The notes under the pieces are model-generated. The model was not told where the DNA came from. It saw only the letters and a program-made list of their open reading frames with translations, and ran no database searches. A DNA stretch of 64,000 bases from Dentipellis sp. KUC8613 (lineage: Eukaryota > Basidiomycota > Agaricomycetes > Russulales > Hericiaceae). The position numbers were made by a program, and so were the translations under genes. The stretch's first letter is position 1. Every line of letters starts with the position of its first letter. The stretch lies in the NCBI GenBank assembly GCA_002286715.1, contig NSJX01000030.1, positions 290,904 through 354,903 of the forward strand, read 5' to 3'. Below are positions 61,039 to 64,000 of this stretch, one piece after another.

Positions 61039-63474
61039 TCAGAGCCCTGTAAACTCGAGGTCGAAGTCTCCTTGACTAACGGCTCCCTTTTTTACCTTCT
61101 TTGCCATCCTCTCCTCCCTGGCCAGCTCCTCCCAATCATCGTCCTCACCAGCGTCACTGTCGGTCCGAGAACGTTTCAAAGTTTCCCCCTCTTCACTCTT
61201 CGCATTCTCAGCTATTTGTGATTTCATCCACGCCTTTTTCCTGTCCTTCTTCTCTCGCCTCTTGTCCTTCTCGGTTTTCTTCACAGTCTTGTTACTCCAT
61301 GCTGTGTATTTACTTTTGTCGACCGGCGGTGTTCGGTGCTTCTCGAGAGCCTGTGCCTTCTGTGCTTCAGCCGTAGCTATGCGCTTAGCCTCCTGAGCTT
61401 TATCCAGATAGGGGTACGTCTCCCACTGATGTCGCTTCAGTAATTGCTCGATAGTGAGCTGACAAGTACGAGCTTACATCTATGTCCGCGTCGGCCCAGC
61501 CATCTCTATTTGCATTCTTCAATTCCGGCATGCGAGGCAGGCGCAGCAAACCGAACGCCTTCGCGATGCCTACAAGATCGAGATCCTTGATCCTGAAGAT
61601 ATATGAGGCTTCATGGTTGCTGTAGGCACGAACAAATGAGACGAAAGCTTTCACCGCCTGTAAAAATGATGGTGAAATGAGATATGAGGGGGAGCATTCA
61701 CGTTTCCTGGGCGCACCTTGTCATGAAGTACGCGATCGGTGCGAAGCTCGCTCCGAATGGTATCCAAAAAGTTTTCGACGGCTGGATCATCGGCTCGCTC
61801 GTCACAATCTCGTGCGTCCTCGCTTCCATCCTCGTTGATGTATGCGTGTCGGGTCACAGGAATTTTCCTGACGGAAAGAAAATCTGTGACGGAGATCGAT
61901 ATATGACACTCCTAATATTTACAGAAAACGGGAGTCTTACCGATATATTCCTGCTCCCTTCCCACGAGAAGTACCCAAGCTCTGCCACTTCGGCCCGCGC
62001 GAGCTGTCCGACCGCTCCGATGTGAGAACATCTTAGTGTCTGAAGGTGGGTCGAACTGCACGACGACATCGACATCGGGGAGATCCAGGCCTCTTGCGGC
62101 AACGTCCGTCGCGAGAAGAATAGACGGTGCAGAAGGGGTTGCAACGGATGAAGCAAACGATTTCAAGGTGCGTGTTCGAGAAGCGGGGGGGAGGTGGCCG
62201 TGTAGTGAATGCAGCTTGCTTCCTGTCGGCAGGAAAAGGGGCAGTATCTGCAACGTGTACGTGAGCAGAAGACCCGGAGAACATGAGGCAAGGGACAGTT
62301 ACTCGGTAAAAATGGTCTACAGAAGCACCAGTAGCGAAATATAGGATGAACCTGGCTGACTGATGCCGCGAGGTTTCAAGCGCGATGATGCGTGTAAGTT
62401 GAACGACCTTCTCCGGGGGTCGGCATACGAGATAAAATATTTTAAGACTGGTATAAGATAAGTTATGTCAGGCGTTAGAAACACGAAGAACTTCGAGCGG
62501 AACGCTGACTTAGCGGGGATTCTGCGCTCCTCGATGGCCGTGTCACGCTTCTGGCCCTTCTTCGCCTGGACTTTGACAATGACTCTAGCAGGATTTCGTA
62601 GGCCCACGCGGACTAGTTCGGATACCGCATCTGCATCTGTCATCGTGGCACTGAACAATCCTGTTCTCCTTTGCTTCGGCAAGTGGGTCAGAATTCGAGC
62701 GAGTGTCTGTTGGAATCCCAAGTCGAGCAGCCTGACCAACAAGAAAGGGCATGAGTACGATAGCTGCAGATTTGGAATTTTGTGTTACCTGTCAGCCTCG
62801 TCGAGTACAAGCACCTCCAACTCCTTCACGCTGACAGTGTCTCGCCCTTTTCCGAGCAAAAACTCCTCTACTCGGCCTGGAGTGCCAATTACAATATCAG
62901 CGCCAGTCGAGATGAATCGTTGGACATCTTCTGCGGGAGAAGAAGTTGAAGATGATACGAGGAGTAAAGGAGGTGGATATTGCCCTGAGGTGTCGGGTAC
63001 TCCATCGTATTCAGACACAGGCTGACATGATAGAAACAGATCAAAGACGGAATGTATCTGGGTCGCAAGTTCTCTGAAAGCGTCCAGTTAGCATTGCCGA
63101 CGTCTGAGGTATCACGGACAAGCGGATTATCTGCATACCTGGTGGGACTTATTATGAGAGCGCCGATTTCATGTTTCCTGTGCCTCCTCTCCCGTCGGAT
63201 GAGTCGTTCTAGAACGGGTATCACAAATGCCAAAGTTTTCCCAGATCCCGTCACGGCCTCCACTACAACATCTTTGTTACCCATAAAGAGGGGAATGGTG
63301 GATGCTTGGACGGGAGTCATTTGAGTATGGCCCATAGATTGTATGACATCAAGACTGATACTGCAGCATCAGCATCCAACCTATTCAATACGGTGACAGA
63401 ACAGCTCACATGCAGGTCGTTAATGGGACAGGAAGAGAAAGCCATGACCCTGCGAAGCCTTTTGTCCCCGACAT
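61039..63474 (-). CDS. SPB4: DEAD-box helicase SPB4 (60S ribosome assembly)
   Basis: ATP-dependent RNA helicase (yeast Spb4, human DDX55) needed for late nucleolar 60S pre-ribosome maturation. Nine exons (minus): 63474-63410, 63360-63139, 63073-62789, 62731-62510, 62447-62303, 62247-61941, 61883-61717, 61657-61478, 61425-61039; 659 aa. Motifs: [15 protein letters not shown] (Q), [17 protein letters not shown] (I), [11 protein letters not shown] (Ia), [24 protein letters not shown] (II), GLFSATMTD (III), [16 protein letters not shown] (V), [14 protein letters not shown] (VI). The family-typical C-terminal extension follows ([35 protein letters not shown]) and then a Lys-rich tail. The N-terminus [20 protein letters not shown] matches the short lead of this family. 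It is longer by a ~20-residue loop before [14 protein letters not shown]. Confidence 0.95.
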
Positions 63475-64000
63475 CGTGAAATAACACTTCCAGCTGCAAA
63501 AACATGGATAACTAAACTTCGACAAACTCTATCGAAGGCGTAGCTTACCTACAGAAATGTCAGCGCGAAACGCAGTGAATTTCGGATGCTACAGGCTTCT
63601 CAGAGGCCCGGCGTTGACGATCGTCTGTAGCTTGAAGGAGATATTCCCGACTCTCGGAGAGAGGAGGGCTTCTGTCCTGGGGTAGTTCGTATTTTTGGCA
63701 CGTGTTCTGGCACGTGTGTGGAGCGCGTTGTTTGTTTGTGTTACTCGACGCGTCGTGTATCTGTTGACGTTGACGGTTGTTGCGTCATCGCATGTGGCAC
63801 GCGACATCATGCGCTGGCACTTTCCTTCCTCCCTCTTCCTTCCCTTCTACACTCATTCCTTCCAGTCGTTGTTCCAATAGGTAGACTACCTTGCGACTAG
63901 GAGATCTTTGGGTGGAAGTACATATCTTCATCTTCTCTTCGATGGGCCTGTTGCGGTGGAGCGTCAGCTCCTGGATACGGATGCGGGGCCTGTCAGGGCT
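63475..64000. other. Right edge, upstream of SPB4
   Basis: About 530 bp to the window end. Short frames on both strands, none with coding character; it should hold the SPB4 promoter. A gene starting beyond the edge cannot be judged. Confidence 0.4.

Overview
The window is nuclear DNA of a filamentous basidiomycete, most likely an Agaricomycete (inference). The signs are gene-dense DNA of moderately high GC and genes cut by many short GT-AG introns, mostly 47-66 nt, with CTNAC/TTGAC-like branch sites. Every recognisable protein is of fungal type. No bacterial, viral or CRISPR feature was seen. Gene models were built by hand: exons were joined where splice sites, reading phase and family motifs agreed, and every complete model closes to a whole number of codons.

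Layout. 1-12.4 kb: the 3' end of a YOS9/OS-9 lectin gene, asparagine synthetase, a Dbl-type RhoGEF, a METTL21-like methyltransferase, a small degenerate EF-hand-like protein, and the spliceosomal helicase PRP28. 12.4-18.5 kb: a gene-poor island holding a 753-bp foldback element whose 267-bp inverted arms are almost identical and carry tRNA-like Pol III boxes. 18.5-31.4 kb: a HAL4-like kinase, a plasma-membrane syntaxin, phosphatidylinositol synthase, a mitochondrial AAA ATPase, NSE1 and phosphatidylserine synthase. 31.4-36.2 kb: one orphan small gene, a 2-kb stretch without a firm gene, and PRI2. 36.5-41 kb: a 1367-residue disordered protein. 41.7-49.7 kb: UBP15/USP7, SEC66 and mitochondrial citrate synthase. 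50.2-57 kb: a proline-tailed unknown protein, the PP2A B56 subunit RTS1 and an SSA-type HSP70 with heat-shock elements. 57.2-60.4 kb: a secreted PhoD-type phosphatase. 61-63.5 kb: the ribosome-biogenesis helicase SPB4.

Most genes are housekeeping and are not co-regulated in any obvious way. Loose functional links are two CDP-alcohol phosphatidyltransferases that compete for CDP-diacylglycerol (PIS1 and CHO1, 5.5 kb apart), two DEAD-box RNA helicases, and ER/secretory functions (YOS9, SEC66, SSO1). Several genes are divergent pairs with very short shared promoters.

The most unusual structure is the PhoD phosphatase gene. It resolves into 24 exons in 3.2 kb, including exons of 1, 3, 8, 8 and 12 nt. 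Each restores reading phase, and the 1-nt exon restores the tryptophan of the WDDHE motif. Other genes show the same tendency at their 5' ends: an intron directly after the ATG in UBP15, and a 7-nt first exon in the proline-tailed gene.
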